Below are positions 7,045 to 14,338 of a stretch of DNA of 16,006 nt, piece after piece. Source of the DNA: DASWYB01 sp036405195. GTDB taxonomy: Bacteria > Patescibacteriota > UBA1384 > 2-12-FULL-50-11 > DASWYB01. The notes under the pieces were generated by a model, which had not been told where the DNA came from, ran no database searches, and worked only from the letters and a program-made list of their open reading frames with translations. The position numbers were made by a program, and so were the translations under genes. Positions within the stretch are counted from its first letter, which is position 1. Each line of letters begins with the position of its first letter. The stretch is taken from assembly GCA_036405195.1 (NCBI GenBank), contig DASWYB010000006.1:1-16006 (forward strand), written 5' to 3'.

Positions 7045-7070
7045 GGGATTGGCTTACTTAGCAAGAAGCA

Positions 7071-7110
7071 AAACGGCCCGTGGTGACGCTTCCGCGCTCC
7101 ACTGACGGCC
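7071..7110 (-). terminator. Probable terminator of the orphan gene ending at 7117
   Basis: On the minus strand GGCC (7110-7107), GTGG (7102-7099) and GCG pair across bulges with GCG, CCAC (7083-7080) and GGCC (7078-7075), followed by GTTTT. The stem is imperfect and the T-tract short. It starts within ten bases of the stop codon. Confidence 0.5.
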
Positions 7111-7116
7111 TGAGTT

Positions 7117-7530
7117 CTACACGATGTGTTGGGGGGTGGGTGGTACTGCTCGCTCTGTCATTCCGGCGTAGGCTGAGTCGTCGACTTCGCCTAATCGGTG
7201 AAGTGCTTCAACGAGCCCCGCTGGAGGAGGGACGACGATAAGGCCGTAGCAGGTACGGCTGGTGCACCGCACGTCATTATCCACTCTCTTTCCGCAGGCC
7301 CGGTGGCGTAGATTCTCGTATTCATCTACGTAGAGGTTGCGTTCGAACCACTCCAGGTAGGTTTGAGCCGAACGAGCTTTCTCCATGGGCCACAAACCTC
7401 CAGCAAGTAGCAAACCAAGTTTCCGCTTGGCCTCAGTGTAGTCTGGGACGGGAATTGGTCGTTCCGTCCCTTCTACAACAATAATACTTCCTACCCGACG
7501 TTCTCTCCCACGGTGGCGATACCTCACCAT
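7117..7530 (-). CDS. Hypothetical basic protein with a three-Cys cluster
   Basis: Encodes 137 residues from ATG 7530. A TTG at 7557 is in frame but lies within a self-complementary 12-base sequence and would leave a leader of only about 13 bases. The N-terminus is strongly basic (MVRYRHRGRERRVGS). The middle holds CGKRVDNDVRCTSRTC, three cysteines that could bind metal with a nearby His, though no known zinc motif is complete. I recognise no family. The gene has the best promoter in the window and probably its own terminator. GC content is about 62% in a hand-counted 60-base sample, well above its neighbours and similar to the other orphan genes here. Confidence 0.6.
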   Translation of the reverse strand: MVRYRHRGRERRVGSIIVVEGTERPIPVPDYTEAKRKLGLLLAGGLWPMEKARSAQTYLEWFERNLYVDEYENLRHRACGKRVDNDVRCTSRTCYGLIVVPPPAGLVEALHRLGEVDDSAYAGMTERAVPPTPQHIV

Positions 7531-7545
7531 AGTTGTTATTCTTTC

Positions 7546-7557
7546 TTGCGCGCGCAA
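7546..7557. promoter_or_regulatory. Perfect palindrome TTGCGCGCGCAA just after an RNA start
   Basis: The 12-base sequence is its own reverse complement and lies about 13-24 bases downstream of the predicted RNA start of the gene at 7117-7530. It could be an operator or an RNA hairpin seed, but GC alternation can also arise by chance. Confidence 0.3.
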
Positions 7558-7576
7558 CCTTAGATGGATAAAAATA

Positions 7577-7605
7577 AGTATAGTTGTTTAATGCTTTTCT
7601 GTCAA
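7577..7605 (-). promoter_or_regulatory. Consensus promoter of the orphan gene 7117-7530
   Basis: On the minus strand TTGACA (7605-7600), exactly 17 bases and TATACT (7582-7577). The -35 box overlaps the last codons of pepF. The predicted RNA start near 7570 gives a leader of about 40 bases to ATG 7530. Confidence 0.85.
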
Positions 7606-9371
7606 GCTAATTCGGCTTCGAGCTGAGCAATATAGTCCTCAATCATTTTCAAGCCGTTTTGCCAAAAGTCGGGGGTGCTGACATCAAACCCAGCAAGTGC
7701 GAGGTTGTCTTTCGGGGCCATCGACCCACCGCGGCGAAGAATGTCGAGGTAGTTTTCGACCATCTCGCTCCCCTTCTCTTTATAGGTTTTGTAGATGGCG
7801 AGGGTGCAAAGCTGAGCAAACGCGTATGAATAGACGTAGAAAGGCCAGTTAAACACGTGGGGAATGTACATCCAAAAGTTCTTGTGTTCGTCTGTCCAGA
7901 CCAAGCTGTCGCCAAATGGCTTCTTAATGATTTCATGCCATAGGTCGTCGATTTGATCTTTGGAAAGTTCTCCGTCGGTACGGCGCTTTGTATGAACGGC
8001 TTGTTCAAACTGAAACATGGCAATCTGCCGGTGGACGGTAGCGAAGTTATCTTCAATCTGTCCCATGAGCAAGGCGATTTTATCTTCTTTGGTTAAGTCT
8101 CCAGCTAAGAGTTTGTCGAAGAGGAGGAGCTCAGAGAAAGTACTGGCAATCTCGGCCAAAGCGAGGGAGGGATGCATTTGGAAGAAGACATTTGTGTCTT
8201 TGACAAGTACGTCATGAACGGCATGGCCGAGTTCATGCGCTAAGGTCATCACGTCGTTCACGTCGTTTGTGTAGTTTAAGAGCACATAGGGGTAAGATTC
8301 AGGTGTCCCAAACTGACAAAACGCACCACCCCGTTTTTTGTTGCTTGGAAACCAATCAATGTGCGCTTTCTCGAACATACCGTTGGCGATCTCGCGAACT
8401 TGTGGAGAAAATTCTTCAAATGCTGCAAGAACCATTTCTTTACCCTCTTCGGGGGAAATCTCTTTCTTTGGTTTTGGTAACGGGGCATAGCGATCCCACC
8501 AGTGCAGCGTATCTTCGCCAAGGATTTTCTTTTTAAGGGTATAGTAGCGTTCAACTAAGTGGCTGCTCTTGTTGACAGCTTCGATTAAGGCGTAGACAGT
8601 ATCTTTCTCGACGTCGTCACTATTAAACCGTCGCTCTTCAGGGTAATCATAGTTGCGAAGTCGGTCGCTTATTTCTTTATCTTGAATGAGGGCGTTAAAA
8701 ACCGCTGGAGTCGTTTTGCTATTTGTGTTAAGTGCGGCATGAATGGCAAAGACGGCTTGTTTTCGAATTGCTTTATCTGGATCGCGTAAATATGGTGAAA
8801 TTTCTTCGAGCGGTTTTTTCTCTCCGTTCCAGTCAACCATTAAGGTGTCGGTGGTAATACTAAATAAATGGAGTAGCGCTTGGCTACTGGTCTGGCTTTT
8901 TTCGGCCAGGATTTTTTCTTCTGGCTCAGATAGCGTATGTTTTGCTTCTCGATACGTGTCTTCTAAAGTCTTTTTATATGCGTTAAGTTCAGGAGCGTTT
9001 AAAAATTCCTGCCATTTGGGTTCGGGCAGTTGCGCCATTTCTACTTCAATAAAAATAGTCTCTTTGCCAAGCTGAATCATACGGGCGTCGAGTTGTTTTT
9101 CAAAACGGGTGACTTCGGGCACTTCGACATTGGTAGCCGAAAGCAGGCTGGCGTACACGCCCAGGCGGTTACTTTTAAGAGCGAGAGCTTCTTGGCTTTT
9201 TATAAGGGTAAGCATTTCGCTAGGATTGAGGGTGGCGATCTTTCCTCGGTAGTCCTGTAGTTCACGTACGAGGGCTTCAGCGGCCGAAAAATCTTCTTCA
9301 ATTTTGGGATCGTCCATCCCGCTGTAGAGATCGTTAAGGTTCCAGGTTGGGGTAATTGATTGCTGTGTCAT
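7602..9371 (-). CDS. pepF: Oligoendopeptidase F (M3 zinc metallopeptidase)
   Basis: Encodes 589 residues, close to the roughly 600 usual for PepF. It cleaves short peptides inside the cell. The zinc site is intact: HELGH at residues 379-383 (two His ligands and the catalytic Glu380), with Glu407 in LALAEIASTFSE as third ligand. Other family features are the N-terminal WNLNDLY, the FCQFGTPESYPYVLLNY strand before the active site, and the C-terminal FYVYSYAFAQL segment. There is no signal peptide. ATG 9371 lies six bases after a TATACT box, and no ribosome site is present, so the mRNA may be leaderless. The gene faces away from the small gene at 9506. Its end overlaps the promoter of the next gene on the same strand. 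Confidence 0.95.
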   Translation of the reverse strand: MTQQSITPTWNLNDLYSGMDDPKIEEDFSAAEALVRELQDYRGKIATLNPSEMLTLIKSQEALALKSNRLGVYASLLSATNVEVPEVTRFEKQLDARMIQLGKETIFIEVEMAQLPEPKWQEFLNAPELNAYKKTLEDTYREAKHTLSEPEEKILAEKSQTSSQALLHLFSITTDTLMVDWNGEKKPLEEISPYLRDPDKAIRKQAVFAIHAALNTNSKTTPAVFNALIQDKEISDRLRNYDYPEERRFNSDDVEKDTVYALIEAVNKSSHLVERYYTLKKKILGEDTLHWWDRYAPLPKPKKEISPEEGKEMVLAAFEEFSPQVREIANGMFEKAHIDWFPSNKKRGGAFCQFGTPESYPYVLLNYTNDVNDVMTLAHELGHAVHDVLVKDTNVFFQMHPSLALAEIASTFSELLLFDKLLAGDLTKEDKIALLMGQIEDNFATVHRQIAMFQFEQAVHTKRRTDGELSKDQIDDLWHEIIKKPFGDSLVWTDEHKNFWMYIPHVFNWPFYVYSYAFAQLCTLAIYKTYKEKGSEMVENYLDILRRGGSMAPKDNLALAGFDVSTPDFWQNGLKMIEDYIAQLEAELA

Positions 9372-9377
9372 AGCGTA

Positions 9378-9383
9378 AGTATA
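9378..9383 (-). promoter_or_regulatory. -10 box placing the pepF RNA start at its ATG
   Basis: TATACT (9383-9378 on the minus strand) is followed by six bases and then ATG 9371, so an RNA starting seven bases after the -10 box begins at the start codon. The expected -35 region holds no good match (AATCAG or GAATCA). A second box, TATGCT, overlaps just upstream. Confidence 0.45.
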
Positions 9384-9505
9384 GCATAGTACCTGAAGTG
9401 CTGATTCATATTAAGAGCGAACAAACACTGGAAAAAAGGACGAAACTTTGGGATACTCTACCAAATCACTCTCTGCAGATGTCTACTCAAGGAGCGGGTA
9501 GAAGC

Positions 9506-9706
9506 ATGGTTGCAGCACTCTGGATTGCAACGATCGGCATAATTGCCGACCATGTTTTTATAGGGATGGAGCTGCGGAGGTGTCACGCGCGATTTAACCG
9601 AACGCAGTTTTGGTTTGAAATCGTGAGGACGCACTCTTGTTTTCTCCATTACTATCCGTATCTCTCTGACTTATGGGAGAGAGACGGTAAGCCTGAATTA
9701 CCGTAA
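9506..9706 (+). CDS. Small putative membrane protein
   Basis: Encodes 66 residues from ATG 9506, with GGAG 11 bases upstream. ATG 9479 and a TTG at 9398 are in frame but have no ribosome site. Residues 1-20 (MVAALWIATIGIIADHVFIG) form a likely membrane segment, followed by an aromatic and basic soluble part containing Cys, Phe, Tyr and Trp. It matches no known family. The main support for a real gene on this strand is the strong terminator that begins 11 bases after the stop. No convincing promoter was seen in 9384-9505. A minus-strand frame (9458-9649) overlaps but has no signals. Confidence 0.4.
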   Translation: MVAALWIATIGIIADHVFIGMELRRCHARFNRTQFWFEIVRTHSCFLHYYPYLSDLWERDGKPELP

Positions 9707-9717
9707 TCGTTGGCACC

Positions 9718-9749
9718 GGGGTCGAGCAGTTGCTCGGCCCCTCTGTTTA
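9718..9749 (+). terminator. Terminator after the small gene at 9506
   Basis: GGGGTCGAGC (9718-9727) pairs with GCTCGGCCCC (9732-9741), including one G-T wobble, over loop AGTT; TCTGTTTA follows. Confidence 0.75.
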
Positions 9750-9760
9750 TATACAAAGGC

Positions 9761-9789
9761 TTGACAAAATAGCTATTTTGTGGTATATA
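9761..9789 (+). promoter_or_regulatory. Consensus promoter with palindromic operator in the spacer
   Basis: TTGACA (9761-9766), exactly 17 bases and TATATA (9784-9789). The spacer is filled by a perfect 18-base palindrome (9764-9781, core AAAATAGCTATTTT) that overlaps the last bases of the -35 box. A repressor bound there would block RNA polymerase. It drives the small gene at 9830. Confidence 0.8.
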
Positions 9790-9829
9790 ACTATTTAGAT
9801 AGTGAGTACCGACTTTGGGAGACTTTTCG

Positions 9830-10105
9830 ATGCCATACCCTGTTAAGGCCGTTGTTGCTTTTGCCCTTTTCTTCGTCCTGTTGCTGGGCGATCTCCTGTC
9901 TGCCCTACTGCATTGGGTGGATCCGACGGCACTCAACCGCTGGGGCGCTCTGGACGGGCTGCTCCGTCAGTGTGAGGACACCTACAACGGGCTCGTGGAG
10001 TCCATCCGGCCTTCGCCGAGCAAGTCCGCACAGGTCGTGGCCTGTGCTCCGTCGCTCGACAAGGTAGAGGTACCAACCGAGCCTATCAGCTTCGTGGAGT
10101 TCTAA
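9830..10105 (+). CDS. Small single-pass membrane protein
   Basis: Encodes 91 residues from ATG 9830, with GGGAGA seven bases upstream; a TTG at 9815 is in frame but overlaps that ribosome site. Residues 5-28 (AVVAFALFFVLLLGDLLSAL) form one clear transmembrane helix, or an uncleaved signal. The remaining 60 residues are soluble, with Pro and Val-rich stretches ending PTEPISFVEF. No family is recognised. The gene stands alone with a strong, probably repressible promoter and a strong terminator. GC content is about 65% in a hand-counted 60-base sample, against about 48% in pyrG next door. It may belong with the other high-GC orphan genes of this window. Confidence 0.65.
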   Translation: MPYPVKAVVAFALFFVLLLGDLLSALLHWVDPTALNRWGALDGLLRQCEDTYNGLVESIRPSPSKSAQVVACAPSLDKVEVPTEPISFVEF

Positions 10106-10125
10106 TCCACGTAGCGCCCGCAATG

Positions 10126-10163
10126 AACGCGGCCGAGGAGCTTTGCTCCCCGGTCGCGTTTTA
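10126..10163 (+). terminator. Strong terminator before pyrG
   Basis: The arms 10126-10141 (AACGCG start) and 10145-10160 (CGCGTT end) pair over 16 positions with one G-T wobble and one mismatch around a TTT loop, and run into TTTT. Confidence 0.88.
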
Positions 10164-10255
10164 CGTTTATTAAAGATAAATAATAGACTTGCTTAATACT
10201 GTAGGTGTGTTACTGTCCAAGAGTTGACTGACATGGAGAGGAGGGCTTTTACGTA

Positions 10256-11965
10256 ATGGCTACGAAAACAATTTTTATTACTGGTGGAATCGTAAGCGGA
10301 CTTGGAAAAGGAATTACAGCCGCGAGCTTAGGAGCCCTGCTCAAAGCCCGCGGTTTTTCTGTTATACCGATGAAAACAGATATGTATTTGAATGTCGACG
10401 CCGGTACTATGAACCCCTTCCAGCACGGCGAAGTATTTGTGACCGAAGATGGTGCAGAGACAGATTTGGATCTCGGCCATTATGAACGCTTTTTAGATAG
10501 TGATTTAAGTAGGCTTTCCTATTCAACGATGGGATCAGTGTTTCAAGCGGTAACTGAACACGAAAGAAAGGGAACGTATTTGGGCAAGACCATCCAAATC
10601 GTACCGCATGTTACCGATGAAATTCAGCGACGCTTCCAAACTATCTCTGAGACAGCTCAGCCCGATTTTCAAATTATTGAACTGGGAGGTACGGTAGGAG
10701 ACTTTGAGGCTGAGGTTACGTTAGAGGCTGTTAGGCAGTTCCAAACTCGAAACAAACGTGATTGCATTTCTATTCATGTTGTAAAGATGGATTACATTTA
10801 TCCTTCCGATGAAGCCAAGACGAAGCCAATGCAGCATTCAGTTATTGCGTTACGTCGCTATGGGATTAACCCAGATATTCTCGTGGTTCGTGCAAAGCGG
10901 CCAATTAGTCAGGATGAAAAAGAAAAAATAGCGCTCTTTTGCGGTATTGATTCAGACCATATTATCTCCGCATTAGATGTGGAGTCTCTCTACGATATTC
11001 CGCTTAACATGGAAAAAGAAGGTCTGGCACGGGTGACATTGTCCCTCCTAGGTATAAAAGAGAGTGCTCCTAATCTCGCTGAGTTAGAAGAGATTACCCG
11101 CCGTACCAAACTTACAGAACCCGTTATTCGAGTTGGGTTAGTTGGAAAGTATACAGATCTTTCCGATGCGTACCTCTCGGTTATAGAGGCTGCAAAACAC
11201 GGAGGTATCGCCAACTCGGTGAAAGTTCAAGTCGTGCCAGTGGACTCGGAGCATCTGAATGTACAGTTATTGAAGGAAGTTGACGCCATTATTGTGCCAG
11301 GTGGATTTGGTACTCGTGGTGTCGAAGGGAAGATTAAAGCGATACAGTATGCGCGCGAAAACAAAGTCCCCTATCTCGGTATCTGTCTTGGCTTACAGAC
11401 GGCTGTTATTGAAGCAGCTCGGAATCTAGCCGGGATAAAAGACGCGACAAGCGAAGAGTTTGACGAGAAAGCAAATCACCCTGTTATTGCCTTTTTACCA
11501 GATCAAAAAGGTATTACTCGCAAAGGTGGTACAATGCGGCTCGGCTCATACGAAGCAGTGATGGCAGACTCTCTCATTTCTCGCCTCTATGCTTGGTGGG
11601 AAGATAAAAAAGCGTTTGACTTCCCCTCTCTCGATGAGGTGATGAAATTTAAACCTGTTAAAACATCATTGGAGCGTCACCGTCACCGCTATGAAGTGAA
11701 TCCAGACTACCATAAAGTTCTTCAGGAAGCTGGGTTGCGTTTTTCTGGCATGTCACCCGACGGCTCGCTCGTAGAATTCATCGAATATCCACGAGAAGTT
11801 CATCCTTACTTTGTGGCCACGCAGGCTCATCCAGAATTTAAGAGTCGACCTTATAAAGCACATCCTCTCTTTGCCGGTTTGATCGCCGCCGCCAAAGAAC
11901 AGAGTCAGAATCACACTACTCTAGCGCAGATGCCAGTCGATTCTGTTCAAACAGTTGCCTCATGA
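10256..11965 (+). CDS. pyrG: CTP synthase
   Basis: Makes CTP from UTP, ATP and glutamine, the last step of pyrimidine nucleotide synthesis. The 569-residue length is slightly above the common 535-550. The N-terminal synthase domain begins KTIFITGGIVSGLGKGITAA with the ATP loop. It continues through MKTDMYLNVDAGTMNP and ELGGTVGDFE, both near-invariant. The C-terminal class I glutaminase has GGFGTRGVEGK, the nucleophile Cys377 in GICLGLQ, and His525 and Glu527 in AHPEF. All catalytic residues are present. ATG 10256 follows GGAGG at 10240-10244, a slightly long 11-base spacing. The upstream 90 bases are AT-rich with only a weak promoter candidate (TTAAAG, 18 bases, TAATAC). Neighbouring genes on this strand have their own signals. 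Confidence 0.97.
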   Translation: MATKTIFITGGIVSGLGKGITAASLGALLKARGFSVIPMKTDMYLNVDAGTMNPFQHGEVFVTEDGAETDLDLGHYERFLDSDLSRLSYSTMGSVFQAVTEHERKGTYLGKTIQIVPHVTDEIQRRFQTISETAQPDFQIIELGGTVGDFEAEVTLEAVRQFQTRNKRDCISIHVVKMDYIYPSDEAKTKPMQHSVIALRRYGINPDILVVRAKRPISQDEKEKIALFCGIDSDHIISALDVESLYDIPLNMEKEGLARVTLSLLGIKESAPNLAELEEITRRTKLTEPVIRVGLVGKYTDLSDAYLSVIEAAKHGGIANSVKVQVVPVDSEHLNVQLLKEVDAIIVPGGFGTRGVEGKIKAIQYARENKVPYLGICLGLQTAVIEAARNLAGIKDATSEEFDEKANHPVIAFLPDQKGITRKGGTMRLGSYEAVMADSLISRLYAWWEDKKAFDFPSLDEVMKFKPVKTSLERHRHRYEVNPDYHKVLQEAGLRFSGMSPDGSLVEFIEYPREVHPYFVATQAHPEFKSRPYKAHPLFAGLIAAAKEQSQNHTTLAQMPVDSVQTVAS

Positions 11966-11983
11966 CTTTTTTGCAAAGAGTGA

Positions 11984-11989
11984 TATGCT
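11984..11989 (+). promoter_or_regulatory. Possible -10 box for the nucleotidyltransferase gene
   Basis: TATGCT lies 19 bases after the pyrG stop and 41 bases before ATG 12031. A TGACTT 15 bases upstream is a poor -35. Transcription from pyrG is an alternative, since no terminator separates the genes. Confidence 0.35.
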
Positions 11990-12030
11990 AACTGGGAGTT
12001 TATCTATCTTCGAAATAAGGAATGTGAAAT

Positions 12031-13122
12031 ATGTCTCACGTCTCGCATAACTACGCTGTTATTATTGCTGGTGGAACAGGTGCTCGCTTGTGGCCCGTCA
12101 GTCGCAAATCAAAGCCTAAGCAGTTTCATCCTCTACTAGGGGAAACGTCCTTGTTCCAAGGGACATATAAGTCACTCTCCAATTGTCTCCCGACGAGTAA
12201 TATTATTATCCAGGTTAATCAAGAATTAATTCCGTTAGTAAAAGAGCAAATTCCTGGTATCGACGAGAGTAACATTATATTTGAGCCAGTGGGACGAGAT
12301 ACTGGTCCAGCCTACCTCTTTGCCGCCGCTACGGTCGCACAACGAGATCCCGAAGCGAATGTCGCTATCTTTTGGTCGGACCATATTATTAAGAACCAAG
12401 CTAACTTTAAGTCAGCTCTCGAAACCGTGTTTACTACCCTTAATGAAAATCCTGAACGGATTGTTTCTCTTGGGGTGAAGCCCGACTTCCCGCATACGGG
12501 ATTGGGCTACATTGCATTAGGACAAAAGTTTAAAGAGCAACCTACGGGAACGGTTTTTGAAGTGGAACGTTTTGTAGAAAAACCGGCTTACGACAAAGCG
12601 GTGGAATATCTCGCAACCGGAAACTATTTATGGAATACCGGGTATAGCGCCTTCTCCGTGGCTGGATTTGAATCGGTTCTCCAGAGTGCCGACCCAACAC
12701 TCGCCACTCACTATTCAGAAATGAAGCATTTGATAGAGCAAAACAATGTCGAATCTTTACGCGAATTTTTCGAGTCATTGCCACGCATTTCGATTGATTA
12801 TTGGCTCATGGAAAAATTAACCAACATGCTTGCCGTGCCTGCGGAACTAGAATGGTCGGATGTTAGTAATTGGAAAACAGTTTATGATCTCTTGAGTGAG
12901 GCCGAAGGGACTGATATGGTTACCCGTGGTGATCATATCTCTTATGACTCGCATAATTGTTTAGTTATAGGGAATAAGCGGTTAGTGGTAACCGCTGGAG
13001 TCGAGAACCTCATTCTCATCGACACGGGCGACGTCGTTTTTGCTTTAAATCAAAACTCTGTTCATGAAATGAAAGAAGTCGTTGCGTTAATCAAAGAATC
13101 AAAATTTAGCGACTTACTTTAA
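12031..13122 (+). CDS. manC: Mannose-1-phosphate guanylyltransferase-type nucleotidyltransferase
   Basis: Predicted to form GDP-mannose (or a related NDP-sugar) from the sugar 1-phosphate and GTP. Its 363 residues match the single-domain form without a C-terminal isomerase cupin. The signature GGTGARLWPVSRKSKPKQF spans residues 14-32. It is followed by the EPVGRDTGPA, FWSDHII, FVEKPA, YLWNTGYSAF, SIDYWLMEK and WSDVSNW motifs. Several positions depart from the usual family forms (EPxxRNTAPA, PxDH, WSDVGSW), so the exact nucleotide or sugar is not certain. ATG 12031 follows AAGGA at normal spacing. The next gene is a PGI/PMI-like SIS protein, which would fit mannose-6-phosphate supply, but that protein lacks key residues. 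Confidence 0.85.
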   Translation: MSHVSHNYAVIIAGGTGARLWPVSRKSKPKQFHPLLGETSLFQGTYKSLSNCLPTSNIIIQVNQELIPLVKEQIPGIDESNIIFEPVGRDTGPAYLFAAATVAQRDPEANVAIFWSDHIIKNQANFKSALETVFTTLNENPERIVSLGVKPDFPHTGLGYIALGQKFKEQPTGTVFEVERFVEKPAYDKAVEYLATGNYLWNTGYSAFSVAGFESVLQSADPTLATHYSEMKHLIEQNNVESLREFFESLPRISIDYWLMEKLTNMLAVPAELEWSDVSNWKTVYDLLSEAEGTDMVTRGDHISYDSHNCLVIGNKRLVVTAGVENLILIDTGDVVFALNQNSVHEMKEVVALIKESKFSDLL

Positions 13123-13198
13123 CGGCTCAGAGTCTATTTTGCACCTCTTGGGTACATATGGTATGTTGGGCGCGAGATAGTTTTTTTGAGTATGATTT

Positions 13199-13204
13199 TA
13201 TAAT
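13199..13204 (+). promoter_or_regulatory. -10 box of the SIS-enolase unit
   Basis: A perfect TATAAT lies 30 bases before ATG 13234. The -35 is unclear (TAGTTT or GATAGT) within a T-run. No terminator hairpin was seen between 13122 and here, so read-through is also possible. The remaining 13123-13198 holds no recognisable feature. Confidence 0.5.
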
Positions 13205-13233
13205 GTCTCTTGATGCACTATAGGTAAAATGCC

Positions 13234-14310
13234 ATGTCACCACTCGATAATCGCGCGATTATAAAGCAGCTAGATACCGACAACTACTTAAGCCATCTCT
13301 TAGATGCGCCGGAACAGATTGTTGATGGGTTTCATTTAGGTGAAGAAATTACAATCCCAGCTTTATATGCGCAGGCTAAACAAGTTGTGCTCTTGGCTAC
13401 GGGGGAAATGTTGCCGGTTGCCTTGGCAGTGCAAGCTCTCGCTGTTGAGTATGCTCGCGTTCCGGTGGTGATTGTCTTTGATTATGTTTTACCCCATTGG
13501 GTTTCGAGTGATACTTTGGTAATTGCCCTGGATTATTATGGTACTACCGAGCAAGTATTAGTCGCCTTTCGCGAAGCTGCTTCACGTCGTGCCCGATTAC
13601 TGGCAATCTCGGTGGGAGGCGATTTATCGCGTGAAGCCCGCCGAGTTCGGGCTGTGCATGTGCCATTAAGCTACGGCGCTCCTGCTCGGGCAGCATTTTT
13701 CTATGCATTTAGTTGTGTTGCCTATATTTTTCGCAAGCTCGATCTTACGGAATTGCGAGAGTCAACGGTTACAGAATCATCGGTTCTTACCCGTTCCCTT
13801 TTAGAAAGCATTGGCCCGGAAGTCGCTCAATACCAGAATAACGCCAAACAGCTGGCTGAGAAGATTCTTACCCGTAAAACAATTGTTGTTGGGAGTGGGC
13901 CTTTGATTGGTATCGCGAAACGTTGGCAATTGGCTCTTGCTCAAAACAGTAAAGCCGTTATCACGTCTAGCACCTTGAACGAATTTAATGATACGATTAT
14001 TAATGGATTAGGATATTTTTCAAAGCCGATTGAAGCGCCCTTTGTGATAATGTTGCAGTCGAAGTACGACCACCCTCGCAATAAACTGCAGCAAACACTC
14101 ACGTATCAGGTTGCCCAGGCTCAGAAAATTATTTACGAGCAGATCTTTATGCACCCGAGTGGATCGCTGTTTGGAGAAATTGTGCTCGCAGCTCTTCTGG
14201 GTGACATGACAAGCTACTATGTGGCGCTTCTCAGTCACCATAATCCTTCTCCGCTCGATGCGACCGACTATATCCGAGGCCGTCTAAAAGAAGAAAAATT
14301 ATTTGAATAG
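13234..14310 (+). CDS. SIS-domain protein of the bifunctional PGI/PMI family, active site altered
   Basis: The 358 residues align by eye with archaeal-type bifunctional phosphoglucose/phosphomannose isomerase (two SIS domains). Recognisable parts are the first SIS core (VVLLATGEMLPVAL), IALDYYGTTEQVL where the family has AVSYSGNTEET, GAPARAAFFYAF for PPRAALGY, and RWQLALAQNSKA for RWKxQxNENxK. The C-terminal GEIVLAALLGDMTSYYVALL also fits. The residue matching catalytic Glu203 of the Pyrobaculum enzyme is Gln237, and that matching His219 is Asp253. The phosphate-binding serines are replaced by Asp100 and Tyr102, while Thr105 is kept. Isomerase activity is therefore doubtful; it may bind a sugar phosphate or do something new. 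It is followed after 28 bases by a second enolase, suggesting co-transcription. ATG 13234 has only a weak AGG ribosome site. Confidence 0.75.
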   Translation: MSPLDNRAIIKQLDTDNYLSHLLDAPEQIVDGFHLGEEITIPALYAQAKQVVLLATGEMLPVALAVQALAVEYARVPVVIVFDYVLPHWVSSDTLVIALDYYGTTEQVLVAFREAASRRARLLAISVGGDLSREARRVRAVHVPLSYGAPARAAFFYAFSCVAYIFRKLDLTELRESTVTESSVLTRSLLESIGPEVAQYQNNAKQLAEKILTRKTIVVGSGPLIGIAKRWQLALAQNSKAVITSSTLNEFNDTIINGLGYFSKPIEAPFVIMLQSKYDHPRNKLQQTLTYQVAQAQKIIYEQIFMHPSGSLFGEIVLAALLGDMTSYYVALLSHHNPSPLDATDYIRGRLKEEKLFE

Positions 14311-14314
14311 TCCA

Positions 14315-14328
14315 CACCCATTTGGGTG
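14315..14328 (+). promoter_or_regulatory. Small hairpin abutting the enolase-2 ribosome site
   Basis: CACCC (14315-14319) pairs with GGGTG (14324-14328) over loop ATTT, directly before AAGGAGGG (14329-14336) and ATG 14339. It fills most of the 28-base gap between the SIS gene and the second enolase and could tune translation of the latter. Confidence 0.4.
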
Positions 14329-14338
14329 AAGGAGGGAC

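Noticed and set aside
7007..7064. Longer N-terminus of the glycosyltransferase from TTG 7064
   Set aside because: No ribosome site, a -10-like box lies inside it, and the extra residues do not resemble the family's N-terminus.
9458..9649. Minus-strand frame of 63 codons opposite the small gene at 9506
   Set aside because: No ribosome site or terminator on that strand, while a strong plus-strand terminator follows at 9718-9749.
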